Shown: positions 48,708-58,413, counted from the stretch's first letter. The stretch is DNA of 64,000 nucleotides from Lysinibacillus mangiferihumi (GCF_003049665.1 NZ_PYWM01000014.1:59599-123598); one strand, 5' to 3'. Numbers and translations: made by a program. The notes: a model not told the origin generated them from the sequence alone.

Positions 48708-48760
48708 GAAAAGTGTTGTTGTCCGCTACGGTGGTGCTTTCCATAGGCACATGTCAGTTG
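48708..48760 (+). repeat. Repeat fragment
   Basis: AAAAGTGTTGTTGTCCGCTA joins the start of the hairpin directly to the core, with the hairpin's second arm missing; it breaks off at about 48750. The remaining bases to 48903 show no gene. Confidence 0.6.
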
Positions 48761-48903
48761 TTACAAAACTAAAAGACATTGCTACGCATCTTTTTTGTCT
48801 TTTGTGTAGTCTATTAGCTAGAAGATAATTTAATTTTCTGTAGAATAGGACTATTTTTCGTTATAATAATCTTACTAGTAACAATTTTAAGGGGTTGGTT
48901 GTC

Positions 48904-50031
48904 ATGAAAGAAGCATTGGATCGTTTGAGGCCAAGATTAATGGAGATTTTCACGTATTTACATGCACACCCAGAAATAAGCTGGAAAGAGGTAGAGACAA
49001 CAAATTATATTGTTGATTTGTTGACGCGTGAAGGATTTTCCCCACAACGCTTTAAAAATTGTACAGGGCTTTATGTTGATATCGGCAAGGGAAATCCCAA
49101 AGTGGGCTTACGTACGGATATAGATGCATTATGGCAAGAAGTAGATGGTGAGTTTAGAGCGAATCATTCCTGTGGGCATGATGGCCATATGACAATGGCA
49201 ATTGGTGCGCTCTTACTTTTGAAAGAGCAATCTCAATTATTTAAAGGAACAATTCGTGTTATTTTTCAGCCGGCTGAAGAAAAAGGAACGGGCGCATTAG
49301 CTGTTCTAAATGAAGGTATTATTGATGATTTAGATTATTTATTTGGCGTCCATTTAAGACCAGTCCATGAGCTTGAAGATGGTACATACTGTGCAGCGTT
49401 GTATCACGGCGCATCCCGCTTACTTGAAGGGGAAATCATAGGCGAGGACGCCCATGCAGCAAGACCGCATCTCGGTGTAAATGCAATTGAAGTAGGGGCA
49501 ACGATAATAGAAGATTTACGCACTATCCATACAGATCCAATGGTGCCTGTCTCCATTAAGATGACAAAGTTTCAAGCAGGGGGAGATTCAGGGAATATTA
49601 TTCCGGGAAGAGCGGCCTTTACTATTGATATACGAGCACAACGCAACGATGTAATGGAGACACTCTCTCTAGGTGTAAAGCGCGTAATTGATTCTTCAAA
49701 AATATTGCATAAAGTGCAAATTGAATTACGAACAGTTGCTAATATTGTTGCTGCTGAGGTAGATACGACGGCTCAATATATTATGGAGCAAGCTATTGTC
49801 AAGGCTGCTGGCTTGTCTAATTTACGTAAGCCTGTACATACCCCAGGAGGAGAGGATTTTCACCATTATGCGGTGCAACGTCCGCACTTAAAATCAACTA
49901 TGCTTGGTCTAGGTTGCGGATTAACACCAGGGTTACATCATCCAAAAATGAAATTTAAACAGGCAAGACTTGTAACAGGAGTGGAAATTCTGACAAACGC
50001 TGTATTAGGAGCATTAAAACTAGAACCATAA
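48904..50031 (+). CDS. M20 family amidohydrolase, likely N-succinyl/N-acyl amino acid hydrolase
   Basis: 375 residues from the ATG at 48904 with AAGGGGTTGG upstream. M20D-type motifs: LHAHPEISWKE, RTDIDALWQEV, HSCGHDGHMTM, VIFQPAEEKGTGA and TPGGEDFHHY. Such enzymes remove acyl groups from amino acids using two metal ions. With the GNAT and racemase genes directly downstream, the specific role inferred is desuccinylation of N-succinyl-L-amino acids at the end of a D-to-L conversion pathway. Confidence 0.85.
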   Translation: MKEALDRLRPRLMEIFTYLHAHPEISWKEVETTNYIVDLLTREGFSPQRFKNCTGLYVDIGKGNPKVGLRTDIDALWQEVDGEFRANHSCGHDGHMTMAIGALLLLKEQSQLFKGTIRVIFQPAEEKGTGALAVLNEGIIDDLDYLFGVHLRPVHELEDGTYCAALYHGASRLLEGEIIGEDAHAARPHLGVNAIEVGATIIEDLRTIHTDPMVPVSIKMTKFQAGGDSGNIIPGRAAFTIDIRAQRNDVMETLSLGVKRVIDSSKILHKVQIELRTVANIVAAEVDTTAQYIMEQAIVKAAGLSNLRKPVHTPGGEDFHHYAVQRPHLKSTMLGLGCGLTPGLHHPKMKFKQARLVTGVEILTNAVLGALKLEP

Positions 50032-50046
50032 AGGAGGCATCAGAAC

Positions 50047-50871
50047 ATGTTAAAAAACGTTGTTATTAAAAAAATGATGACACCTGCGGAGATTGCTGAG
50101 GTGCAATGCTTAAATGCTGAAATTTGGGGGAGTCAGGCAATTCCATCGCATCAAATGTTAGCGGCTGTACAAAACGGTGGATTATTGCTTGGTGCTTTTC
50201 TTGAAAGTCGGCTAATTGGTTTTAATTACTGCTTTGTAGGCTATTTGGACGAAAAAATGTATTTACACTCACACATGATTGGTGTTGACAAAACATATCG
50301 TGAACAAGGTGTGGGAGAACTATTGAAGCATGCCCAACAAGAGTATGCACGAGAGAACGGATTTCAACTTGTTCGCTGGTTAATTGATCCATTAGAAGCG
50401 CGTTTAGCAAATTTAACGTTCTTAAAGCTTAGTGCTTTTAGTAATCAGTATGAGGTGGATTATTACGGTCCACTGCAAGACGATTTTAATGATGGACTAC
50501 CTTCGGACAGGATTGCAGTCGAATGGTGGATTGAGCGCAATCATGCAGACGATTGTTTAGATGAGCTAGAAGAAGTGGCAGAACAAATAGCATCGTGGTC
50601 GCTGACAGTCGACGGATTACCTGTGCTCGATAAAGAGGGTGAATTCGATAGTAAGCAACAATTTTATAAGGATGCTTATTTAGTGCCAATTCCACAGCAT
50701 TTGCAAAAGATGAAAGTGGAGAGTCCTAAATTAGCGGAGGACTGGCGTTATAAGATTCGTACGATTTTAACAACCTTTTTTGAGCAAGAATATGCAATCG
50801 TTCGTGTGAAAAAGCACAAAGAATACGTTCATTTTTATCTGTTGGTCAGACGCTCTTTATTGGCTTTATAA
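50047..50871 (+). CDS. GNAT acetyltransferase-like protein, likely amino acid N-succinyltransferase
   Basis: 274 residues; an N-terminal GNAT domain with LHSHMIGVDKTYREQGVGEL (acyl-CoA binding loop) and a C-terminal extension of about 110 residues. The same architecture occurs in Geobacillus next to N-succinylamino acid racemase, where it succinylates D-amino acids. AAAGGAGGC precedes the ATG, and the racemase follows after 21 bases. Confidence 0.75.
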   Translation: MLKNVVIKKMMTPAEIAEVQCLNAEIWGSQAIPSHQMLAAVQNGGLLLGAFLESRLIGFNYCFVGYLDEKMYLHSHMIGVDKTYREQGVGELLKHAQQEYARENGFQLVRWLIDPLEARLANLTFLKLSAFSNQYEVDYYGPLQDDFNDGLPSDRIAVEWWIERNHADDCLDELEEVAEQIASWSLTVDGLPVLDKEGEFDSKQQFYKDAYLVPIPQHLQKMKVESPKLAEDWRYKIRTILTTFFEQEYAIVRVKKHKEYVHFYLLVRRSLLAL

Positions 50872-50892
50872 TATGGATAAGGAGTGACGTTT

Positions 50893-52002
50893 GTGAGAAT
50901 AGAAGAAATTACGATTAGGCATTTAAAAATGCCAATGAAAGCACCGTTTACAACGAGCTTTGGTACTGTTGCTGAAAAAGAGCTATTGCTTTTAGAGGTG
51001 AAGGATGCAAGTGGTACGATTGGATGGGGTGAGACAGTTGCTTTTGTAGCACCTTGGTATACAGAGGAAACACTAAAAACGACTTGGCATATGTTAGAGG
51101 ACTTTTTAATGCCCGCTTTGCTACATAAAGACATTGCACATCCGGATGAAGTTAGTACCTTGTTCGCCACTATTCGGCGTAATGGTATGGCTAAAGCCTC
51201 GATTGAAGGTGCTGTGTGGGACATATATGCTCAGCAAACAAAGCAATCTCTTGCCCATGCATTAGGTGGAAGCAAGGACCTTATTGATGTAGGCATTAGT
51301 GTAGGCATTCAATCTAGTACTGAAAAGCTATTAGAGCTAATAAAGGTCTATGTGGAAAAAGGCTATAAACGGGTAAAAGTAAAAATAAAACCGGGCTACG
51401 ATGTCGAAGTCATTCGTGCTATTCGTGCTGCATTTCCTAATCTGCCGTTAATGGCGGATGCAAACTCAGCGTATACATTAAATGACATTGAAGTGCTACA
51501 ACAGTTGGATGCATTTAATCTGCTAATGATTGAGCAACCACTTGCAGCAGACGATATTATCGATCATGCCAAGCTTCAAAAGCAGTTGAAAACACCAATC
51601 TGCTTAGATGAAAGCATTACATCACTAGAGGATGCAAGGAAAGCAATTGAGCTAGGTAGCTGCGGTGTAATTAATATTAAAATTGGGCGTGTAGGCGGCA
51701 TAACAGAAGCCAAAAAAATACATGACTATTGCCAACAACATGCTATTCCTGTTTGGTGTGGGGGCATGTTAGAAGCGGGAATCGGACGAGCACATAATAT
51801 CGCTTTAACAGCGCTTTCCAATTTTGTTCTACCGGGTGATACCGCAGGCTCTAGCCATTATTGGTACGAGGATATTGTAACACCTGAAATCGTAGTGGAA
51901 GATGGGCATATTCGTGTGCCACAGAGCATCGGAATTGGCTATCAGCCGAATTTAGAAATTATTGATAAATTAACAATTAGCAAAAAAGTCTATAAAGGGT
52001 AG
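50893..52002 (+). CDS. Enolase-superfamily N-succinylamino acid racemase / o-succinylbenzoate synthase-like
   Basis: 369 residues from the GTG at 50893 with AAGGAG at good spacing. The MLE-subgroup residues are visible: the KxK base in RVKVKIKPG, metal ligands MADANSA, MIEQPL and CLDES, and the second base in [10 protein letters not shown]. The family includes MenC, but here the gene is with an M20 hydrolase and a GNAT gene and not with menaquinone genes, so racemisation of N-succinyl amino acids is more likely. Some members do both. Confidence 0.82.
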   Translation: MRIEEITIRHLKMPMKAPFTTSFGTVAEKELLLLEVKDASGTIGWGETVAFVAPWYTEETLKTTWHMLEDFLMPALLHKDIAHPDEVSTLFATIRRNGMAKASIEGAVWDIYAQQTKQSLAHALGGSKDLIDVGISVGIQSSTEKLLELIKVYVEKGYKRVKVKIKPGYDVEVIRAIRAAFPNLPLMADANSAYTLNDIEVLQQLDAFNLLMIEQPLAADDIIDHAKLQKQLKTPICLDESITSLEDARKAIELGSCGVINIKIGRVGGITEAKKIHDYCQQHAIPVWCGGMLEAGIGRAHNIALTALSNFVLPGDTAGSSHYWYEDIVTPEIVVEDGHIRVPQSIGIGYQPNLEIIDKLTISKKVYKG

Positions 52003-52066
52003 TAGAGCTTGGCTTATTTTCCATCATGATTGTTAGTATTGCATAAATAGTCGAGGAGAGAAGTGA

Positions 52067-53122
52067 TTGAAAAAGAGCTTACAAATCGGCGGTGCTTATG
52101 TAGGAATTATCGTCGGTGCGGGGTTTGCATCAGGACAAGAAATCATTCAGTATTTCACGAGTTATGGCAATAAGGGGATTTTAGGTGCTCTTTTAGCGAC
52201 ACTGTGGTTTGCCTTTGTGGGAATGTGTACAGCACAAATCAGTTCGAGGTTGCAGACAACGTCCCATAAGGATTTGATTTATCAAATTTCAGGTAATACG
52301 CTTGGTTTTTTAATGGACTTTGTTCTATCGCTATTTTTGTTTGGTGTATCAGTTATTATGTTTGCTGGTGCTGGCGCAACGTTTGAGCAAATGTTTGGAC
52401 TACCCGTATGGCTGGGGAGCATTTGTATGATTGCCCTCACCATGATGACAGTAATGATGAATGTAAAAAGCATTATTAATATTATTGCAATTGCAACGCC
52501 TTATTTATTAGCTGTCGTAACGATTATTGCAGTCTATTCAATAGCTACGATGGATTTATCGTTTGCGGAGCAAGCAACTATAGCAGAACAGCAATTACAA
52601 ACAACCTCTAAAAGCTGGTGGGTAACGGCGTTGCTGTATATGTCTTTTAATATCGGCGTATGCTTCTCGCTCCTTACAGTGATGTGTGGCGCAATCCGTA
52701 ATGAACGAATTGCAGGTATGGGTGGCATTATTGGGGGACTGTTGTTAGGCGCGCTCATTCTACTTATTCATTTTTCTCTTCTTGCTAAAATGAACGTTAT
52801 TGTCGGGTTGGATATTCCAATGTTAGCATTGGCGAATGAAATTCATCCAATCGTAGGTTTACTAATGTCATTTTCATTATTAGGAATGATTTACAATACG
52901 GCGGTAGGGATGTTTTATTCGTTTACGGTACGATTTTTTAAACCAACAAAGCCTAGCTTTAAGGTTGCTGTTATTTTTATGGGGGTTTTAGGATTTTTGG
53001 CAAGCTTAGTGGGCTTTACGACACTTGTATCAAAATTATATGCAGTGATGGGCTATGTAGGTTTTATTTTGGTGGGGTCTATTATTTTTGCATGGTTACG
53101 AGGCATAAGACGAGTAGTGTAA
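52067..53122 (+). CDS. YkvI-like membrane transporter
   Basis: 351 residues, about ten membrane segments, starting with GGAYVGIIVGAGFASGQEII, the broken-helix glycine motif of APC/LeuT-fold carriers and the YkvI family. Substrate unknown; adjacency to the amino acid racemase cluster suggests an amino acid, but a separate promoter is possible. TTG start, with GAGGAGAGAAG upstream. Confidence 0.8.
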   Translation: MKKSLQIGGAYVGIIVGAGFASGQEIIQYFTSYGNKGILGALLATLWFAFVGMCTAQISSRLQTTSHKDLIYQISGNTLGFLMDFVLSLFLFGVSVIMFAGAGATFEQMFGLPVWLGSICMIALTMMTVMMNVKSIINIIAIATPYLLAVVTIIAVYSIATMDLSFAEQATIAEQQLQTTSKSWWVTALLYMSFNIGVCFSLLTVMCGAIRNERIAGMGGIIGGLLLGALILLIHFSLLAKMNVIVGLDIPMLALANEIHPIVGLLMSFSLLGMIYNTAVGMFYSFTVRFFKPTKPSFKVAVIFMGVLGFLASLVGFTTLVSKLYAVMGYVGFILVGSIIFAWLRGIRRVV

Positions 53123-53124
53123 AT

Positions 53125-53176
53125 AAAAGGTAATTGAGAAGGATAAGCTACGCCATTCTCAATTACCTTTTTATTT
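53125..53176 (+). terminator. Intrinsic terminator after the YkvI-like gene
   Basis: AAAAGGTAATTGAGAA pairs with TTCTCAATTACCTTTT, then a T-rich tail. Confidence 0.85.
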
Positions 53177-53345
53177 TGGAAGAACTTGCGGGGAGGGGAG
53201 CGCGTTGAAATGGATTGAAAAATAAGTCGTTTAGCCAATATTATTGTTGAAAAATCAAAGTTTTAAAGTATTTCCAACTAAAACGAGAACAATTCTCAAT
53301 AGATGGTTGACTGATAATAGAAAGATGCTTATAATGAGAATCGTG

Positions 53346-53366
53346 AGTAATGATAATCATTTTCAT
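53346..53366. promoter_or_regulatory. Fur box upstream of the siderophore ABC operon
   Basis: TAATGATAATCATTTTC matches the 19-base Fur consensus core TAATGATAATCATTATC with one difference. It lies about 50 bases before the first gene, as expected for iron-dependent repression. Confidence 0.85.
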
Positions 53367-53410
53367 CCGATAATTAATTACAAGCAAAAATGAATCTACC
53401 GGGGATTACA

Positions 53411-54361
53411 ATGAAAATAAGATATCTTTTAACAGCAACTGTTGTGTTGTCTATTGTGTCGCTATTCATTGGTGTAGTAAATATTAAACCAAGTGACTTA
53501 TTAGACTTCGGTTCAGAAGAAACTAGACTATTTATTATTAGTCGTGTACCAAGACTTGTAGCAATTTTGCTAGCAGGTGCAGGTATGAGTATTGCTGGTT
53601 TAATTATGCAAAGCTTAAGTAGGAATAAGTTCGTGTCACCAACTACAGCAGGAACTTTAGATGCTACGAAATTAGGTGTCCTAATTTCAATGATGTTTTT
53701 TACTAATGTCACGTACTTCCAAAAAATTTCCTTCGCTTTCCTATTTGCTTTAGCCGGCACATTATTGTTTATGCAAATATTAAATCGAATAAAGTTTAAA
53801 GATGCGATTTTTATACCGCTTATTGGCTTAATGTTCGGAAATATTCTTTCGTCGATTACGACATTCTTTGCGTATAAGGCGGATATAATCCAAAACATTA
53901 CTGCATGGTTACAAGGAGATTTCTCTTTAATAATGAAAGGTCGTTATGAGCTTTTATACATAAGTGTACCTGTTCTAATTTTAGCTTACATTTATGCGAA
54001 TCGTTTCACAGTGGCTGGAATGGGTGAAGATTTTGCAAAAAATCTTGGTCTTTCCTATAAATTCGTTGTGAATTTAGGTCTAGTGTTAGTAGCGCTCGTA
54101 ACAACTACGGTGGTATTAACTGTTGGTGTGATTCCTTTCCTTGGATTAATTATTCCAAATATCATATCGCTATTCAAAGGGGATAACCTTGCAAAGACAT
54201 TACCACATACAGCATTACTCGGAATGTCCTTCCTATTATTATGTGATATTTTAGGACGCGTCTTGATTTTCCCTTATGAAATTCCGATTAGTATGACGGT
54301 CGGCGTCATCGGAAGTGCCATCTTCCTATTTATGTTGTTTAGGGGGAGAGCATATGCGTAA
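53411..54361 (+). CDS. yclN: Iron-siderophore ABC permease, YclN-like
   Basis: 316 residues from the ATG at 53411 (GGGGA upstream; the ATG at 53390 has no ribosome site). FecCD family with about nine membrane segments and the motif RVPRLVAILLAGAGMSIAGL, close to the YclN (petrobactin) branch. First gene of a five-gene iron operon; its end overlaps the next start. Confidence 0.88.
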   Translation: MKIRYLLTATVVLSIVSLFIGVVNIKPSDLLDFGSEETRLFIISRVPRLVAILLAGAGMSIAGLIMQSLSRNKFVSPTTAGTLDATKLGVLISMMFFTNVTYFQKISFAFLFALAGTLLFMQILNRIKFKDAIFIPLIGLMFGNILSSITTFFAYKADIIQNITAWLQGDFSLIMKGRYELLYISVPVLILAYIYANRFTVAGMGEDFAKNLGLSYKFVVNLGLVLVALVTTTVVLTVGVIPFLGLIIPNIISLFKGDNLAKTLPHTALLGMSFLLLCDILGRVLIFPYEIPISMTVGVIGSAIFLFMLFRGRAYA

Positions 54362-55307
54362 CCGTACCAAAATGTTGATATTACTAGGTCTAGCAGTAAT
54401 TGCTATGTTACTGTATGTCTTTTATGAATTAAATGGGAACTATCATTATGCGTTCCCTCGTCGCCTTATTAAAGTGGTGGCGATGGCATTAACGGGAATT
54501 GCCATTGCGTATTCAACAGTGGTATTCCAAACGATTACACATAATCGTATATTAACACCAAGTGTTATGGGACTTGATGCGTTATATATGATGGTGCAAA
54601 CAATTATTTATTACTTCTTTGGTTCTATGTCCATATTCGTTATTAACGCGCAATATAATTTCTTGGTAGCTGTTGCAGCAATGGTAATTTTTGCACTGAT
54701 TTTCTATCGGGTATTGTTCAAAGAAGGGAAACGACCGATTTATTTCCTACTGCTAGTCGGAATGATTGTCGGAACGTTTTTAGGAAGTGTCACAACATTC
54801 TTCCAAGTATTAATTGATCCTAACGAGTTCTTAAGCTTACAAAGTAAAATGTTCGCCAGCTTTAATAATGTGAATTCAGATTTAATATGGTTAGCCGGTC
54901 TTGTTATTGTAGGTACTTTTGTATATGGATGGCGTCATATGAGCCAACTTGATGTGATGTCCCTTGGTCGTGATACAGCGATAAACCTAGGAGTACCTTA
55001 TGATAAGCTTGTACAGCGCATGCTTATCCTATCTTCCATATTAATTGCCGTTTCTACAGCTCTTGTTGGGCCTATTACATTTTTTGGCTTAATCGTAGCG
55101 AATTTATCGTATCAGTTTTTCAAGACGTACAAGCACTCTGTGTTAATCGCAGGTTCTTGTGTGATGAGTATTGTTGCTTTAGTCGGTGGGCAGTGGATGG
55201 TCGAGCGTATTTTTAACTTCGATACAACACTTAGCGTCATTATCAACTTTGTAGGTGGTGTGTACTTCATCTACTTATTATTGAAGGAAAGTAGGTCAGC
55301 AGGATGA
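54354..55307 (+). CDS. yclO: Iron-siderophore ABC permease, YclO-like
   Basis: 317 residues from the ATG at 54354, which overlaps the previous stop codon by 8 bases and has GGGGGAG upstream. FecCD family: RRLIKVVAMALTGIAIAYST and LTPSVMGLDALYM are the branch patterns of YclO. It pairs with YclN to form the membrane channel. Confidence 0.88.
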   Translation: MRNRTKMLILLGLAVIAMLLYVFYELNGNYHYAFPRRLIKVVAMALTGIAIAYSTVVFQTITHNRILTPSVMGLDALYMMVQTIIYYFFGSMSIFVINAQYNFLVAVAAMVIFALIFYRVLFKEGKRPIYFLLLVGMIVGTFLGSVTTFFQVLIDPNEFLSLQSKMFASFNNVNSDLIWLAGLVIVGTFVYGWRHMSQLDVMSLGRDTAINLGVPYDKLVQRMLILSSILIAVSTALVGPITFFGLIVANLSYQFFKTYKHSVLIAGSCVMSIVALVGGQWMVERIFNFDTTLSVIINFVGGVYFIYLLLKESRSAG

Positions 55308-56065
55308 TCCAAGTAAAAGAAATTTCTAAGTTTTTTGGGAAAAAGCCGGTCATTCAAGATGTTAGTGTAGACGTTGCACCAGGGAAAATTACGTCTTTTA
55401 TCGGACCGAATGGTGCAGGTAAATCAACATTGCTTTCAATGGTAAGCCGTTTACTGAATGCAGACACTGGAGAAGTACTACTGGATAAGTCGGATGTGCG
55501 CCGCTGGAAATCCGATGACTTTGCAAAGCGCGTATCGATTTTAAAGCAATCAAACTACATGAATGTACGTCTAACAATACGTGAACTCGTATCATTTGGT
55601 CGTTTTCCTTATTCAAAAGGGAACCTAAAACCAGAGGATGAGCAAAAAGTAGATGAGGCAATACAATATATGAATTTAGACGATATGCAGCATAACTACT
55701 TGGATGAATTATCGGGTGGTCAGCGTCAACGGGCATTTATTGCAATGGTTATTGCGCAGGACACCGACTATATTCTATTAGATGAGCCACTTAACAATTT
55801 GGACATGAAGCATTCCGTGCAAATCATGAAAATATTGCGTAAGTTGGTCGATGAGTTAGGAAAAACGGTTGTCATTGTTTTACATGATATTAACTTTGCA
55901 TCCGTATATTCTGATTATATCGTCGCTTTAAAAAATGGACGTGTTGTAAAAGATGGTCCAACGAATGACATTATTAACTCAGATGCATTAAAGGAAATCT
56001 ATGATATGGATATCCCTGTTCAAGAGCAGAATGGCTGTCGCATTTGTGTGTATTTTAACTCATAG
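55304..56065 (+). CDS. yclP: Iron-siderophore ABC ATP-binding protein, YclP-like
   Basis: 253 residues; Walker A GPNGAGKST, signature LSGGQRQR, Walker B YILLDEPLNNLD and switch LHDIN. The order and motif set are those of FepC/FecE-type ATPases. It overlaps the permease gene by 4 bases, so translation is coupled. Confidence 0.92.
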   Translation: MIQVKEISKFFGKKPVIQDVSVDVAPGKITSFIGPNGAGKSTLLSMVSRLLNADTGEVLLDKSDVRRWKSDDFAKRVSILKQSNYMNVRLTIRELVSFGRFPYSKGNLKPEDEQKVDEAIQYMNLDDMQHNYLDELSGGQRQRAFIAMVIAQDTDYILLDEPLNNLDMKHSVQIMKILRKLVDELGKTVVIVLHDINFASVYSDYIVALKNGRVVKDGPTNDIINSDALKEIYDMDIPVQEQNGCRICVYFNS

Positions 56066-56124
56066 TAATAATAGATAGTCATAGCTATCTAAAAATATAA
56101 AAACAATTAAAGGAGCATTTCACA

Positions 56125-57132
56125 ATGAAGAATTGGAAATTACTTACTGTGCTAATGGCAATGATGCTTTTAGTATTAGCTGCTTGTAGTTCGAAAGAAG
56201 AATCAAAAGAAGACGATAAAGGTTCAAAAGATAATAAACCTGCTGAAGAGCAAAATGAAGCGGCTTCTGCTTACCCAATCACAATCCCAGGTAGTACAAT
56301 GGGCGAAAATACATTTGAAGAAGTAACACTTAAAGAACAACCAAAAAATATTGTTGTATTTGACTATGGTTTCCTTGATACTTTAGATGCTTTAGGCGTT
56401 GAAGTTGCAGGTGTGCCACAACAATCTGTACCTAGTTATTTAAGCAAATATGCTGACACTACTTATGTAAATGTTGGTTCTTTAAAAGAGCCTGATTTTG
56501 AAGCAATTTCTTCTATGGGCCCAGACATTATTTTTATTTCTGGTCGTCAAGCGGCTGCTTACGAAGAATTATCTAAAATTGCGCCAACTGTATTCGTTGG
56601 TGTAGATAACACGAATTTCATGGAATCATTTAAAACAAACACTGAATTAGCTGGTAAAATTTTTGGTAAAGAAAAAGAAGCTGCTGATGCATTTGCTGCA
56701 TATGAAGTGAAAGTAGAAGAGATCAAAGCAAAAACTGCTTCATCTGAAGACAAAGCTTTAATCGTTTTAGGTAGTGAAGGTTCATTAGCTGCATATGGTC
56801 CTGGTTCACGTTTTGGTGTTATTCATGATGTATTTGGTGTAAAAGCTGTTGATGACACAATTAAAGTAGATACACATGGTGATAACGTAAGCTTTGAGTA
56901 CGTACGTGAGAAAAACCCAGATATGTTATTCGTAGTTGACCGTGATGCAGCAGTTAACCCTGAAGGTGAGTCTGGTACGAAAGCTGCTATTGAAAATGAA
57001 ATTGTTAGTGCTACTAACGCTGCTAAAAACGGTAAAATTTTCTATCTAGATCCAGAATATTGGTACCTATCAGGTGGCGGTTTATTATCAGAAACTGCAA
57101 AAGCTGACGATATTTTAAAGGCGTTTAACTAA
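56125..57132 (+). CDS. yclQ: Iron-siderophore-binding lipoprotein, YclQ-like
   Basis: 335 residues. Lipoprotein signal ending LVLAAC (Cys about 21), then a charged linker and a class III binding domain with NIVVFDYGFLDTLDALGVEVAG, EPDFEAISSMGPDIIFISGR and a YLDPEYWYLSGGG end. In B. subtilis YclQ (FpbA) binds petrobactin and related catecholates. It has its own AAAGGAGC ribosome site. Confidence 0.88.
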   Translation: MKNWKLLTVLMAMMLLVLAACSSKEESKEDDKGSKDNKPAEEQNEAASAYPITIPGSTMGENTFEEVTLKEQPKNIVVFDYGFLDTLDALGVEVAGVPQQSVPSYLSKYADTTYVNVGSLKEPDFEAISSMGPDIIFISGRQAAAYEELSKIAPTVFVGVDNTNFMESFKTNTELAGKIFGKEKEAADAFAAYEVKVEEIKAKTASSEDKALIVLGSEGSLAAYGPGSRFGVIHDVFGVKAVDDTIKVDTHGDNVSFEYVREKNPDMLFVVDRDAAVNPEGESGTKAAIENEIVSATNAAKNGKIFYLDPEYWYLSGGGLLSETAKADDILKAFN

Positions 57133-57133
57133 T

Positions 57134-57448
57134 ATGTTTGTTCAAATTAAACGTATGGTCGTTACAGAAGGCAATGCCAATAAGGTTGTAGAGCGTTTTG
57201 GAGCTAAAAAGGATGGTCCATCACTACTTGAACAGCAACCAGGTTTTATCGATAAGCAAGTCCTTGTAAAAAAAGTACGTCGTGGCGATGAAGAAGTGCT
57301 TATTATGGTTCGTTGGGAATCCGAAGAAGCATGGAAAAATTGGGAGAAGAGCCCTGAGCATATTGCTGGTCATAAAGCAAATGCAGGTAAGGCTAAACCT
57401 GACTTTATCATTGAAAGCGGACAAGATGTTTACTATGTAAAAGGTTAA
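57134..57448 (+). CDS. IsdG/HmoA-like haem-degrading monooxygenase
   Basis: 104 residues in the dimeric alpha-beta barrel (ABM) fold: FVQIKRMVVTEGNANKVVER start, QQPGFIDKQVLVKKV, and IMVRWESEEAWKNWEKSPEH, the HmoA-type pattern. HmoA releases iron from haem. It starts 2 bases after the yclQ stop codon, so it belongs to the Fur-controlled operon, which otherwise handles siderophores. Confidence 0.85.
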   Translation: MFVQIKRMVVTEGNANKVVERFGAKKDGPSLLEQQPGFIDKQVLVKKVRRGDEEVLIMVRWESEEAWKNWEKSPEHIAGHKANAGKAKPDFIIESGQDVYYVKG

Positions 57449-57456
57449 TAAAAATG

Positions 57457-57491
57457 GGAGGTGTCACAAGTCATTTGTGGCACCTCTTTTT
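57457..57491 (+). terminator. Intrinsic terminator of the iron operon
   Basis: GAGGTGTCACAA pairs with TTGTGGCACCTC, then TTTTT. Confidence 0.85.
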
Positions 57492-57679
57492 GCTTTTTAA
57501 GATATACCAATATTGGGTGCGAAGTAGGGAAGAAAAGGATGGTAGGCAAGGGGGTGTCTCTGTTTGTGTTACACCACACCTCGCCATTTTTTAAATTGAA
57601 GGGTGAAATGATAAGGTAAACAATAAGAATCGATTCATTATGAAGCCTAATGAAGGTTGTACTTATTTAAAATAGCTGT

Positions 57680-58309
57680 TTAATGTTTAATGGAAGTTTT
57701 ATTCCAGCTATTGAAGGCTGAAGTAATATTAAAAGAAATACCGCTCTCATTAATGCATAAACCAGTAAAATTAGTTGGACAGTAATAATAAGCTTCACTT
57801 GCCTTCGTAACAGAATTGAAAGTCTTTGTAGAGGCAATATAATCTGTAACATCAGTTGGGAAGTTAACGGTATTACTGCCGATGCTATGGTTATTAAGAG
57901 ATTGTATTTGCTTCCCTCGGGCATACATAATGCAGCAATGAGGAGCTTTATAAATCATCGGGGTATGAAGATTCAAACCAGCAGTTAAAGGACTCACTAA
58001 AGACAATAATAATAAATCGTCATCGGATACTTTTACAATCTTATATTGGGCCATATAGGCATCCATTTTTTGCTGAAAAGTATCTTCAAAACCATATGTA
58101 TCACAAATGGAGTTAGATAGAGTAGATTTAAGTTTGTATGCTGTTAAAGTTTCTTGATAAGCTCGTTGTTCTGCTTGAATAATTAGTTGTTCAATAGATT
58201 GTTGTTCGTGTGAAGGCTTTTTAATAGTTATTTCTTCTGCCGCTACATAAATTGTGCAGGAAAAAGTTTCTGTAAGTATTAGAATAGTGTTATTTACTCC
58301 ATTAGCCAT
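57680..58309 (-). CDS. Hypothetical protein beside the comQXPA cassette
   Basis: 209 residues from the ATG at 58309, chosen because AGGAG lies 8 bases upstream; the GTG at 58318 abuts it. The protein is soluble-looking, without clear signal or membrane segments, with several Cys (CC pair near residue 127; YYYCPTNFTGLC near residue 175). No family is recognised. It is transcribed away from the cassette, and its 5' end lies about 105 bases from the cassette's left inverted repeat. Confidence 0.55.
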   Translation of the reverse strand: MANGVNNTILILTETFSCTIYVAAEEITIKKPSHEQQSIEQLIIQAEQRAYQETLTAYKLKSTLSNSICDTYGFEDTFQQKMDAYMAQYKIVKVSDDDLLLLSLVSPLTAGLNLHTPMIYKAPHCCIMYARGKQIQSLNNHSIGSNTVNFPTDVTDYIASTKTFNSVTKASEAYYYCPTNFTGLCINESGISFNITSAFNSWNKTSIKH

Positions 58310-58413
58310 TTCAATCACTCCTAATTTGGAGAATTTTTAGTGAGAATTTAAAAATATCATAAGACAAAAACTCCAGATTGTGTCACATGTATTACAGATG
58401 AATTTTACCTACC

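Noticed and set aside
48592..48828. 78-codon frame
   Set aside because: Made of repeat sequence; low-complexity Cys/Leu-rich product without homologous pattern.
50893..52002. Assignment as MenC (o-succinylbenzoate synthase)
   Set aside because: No menaquinone genes nearby; the GNAT and M20 neighbours fit the racemase pathway better. Dual activity remains possible.
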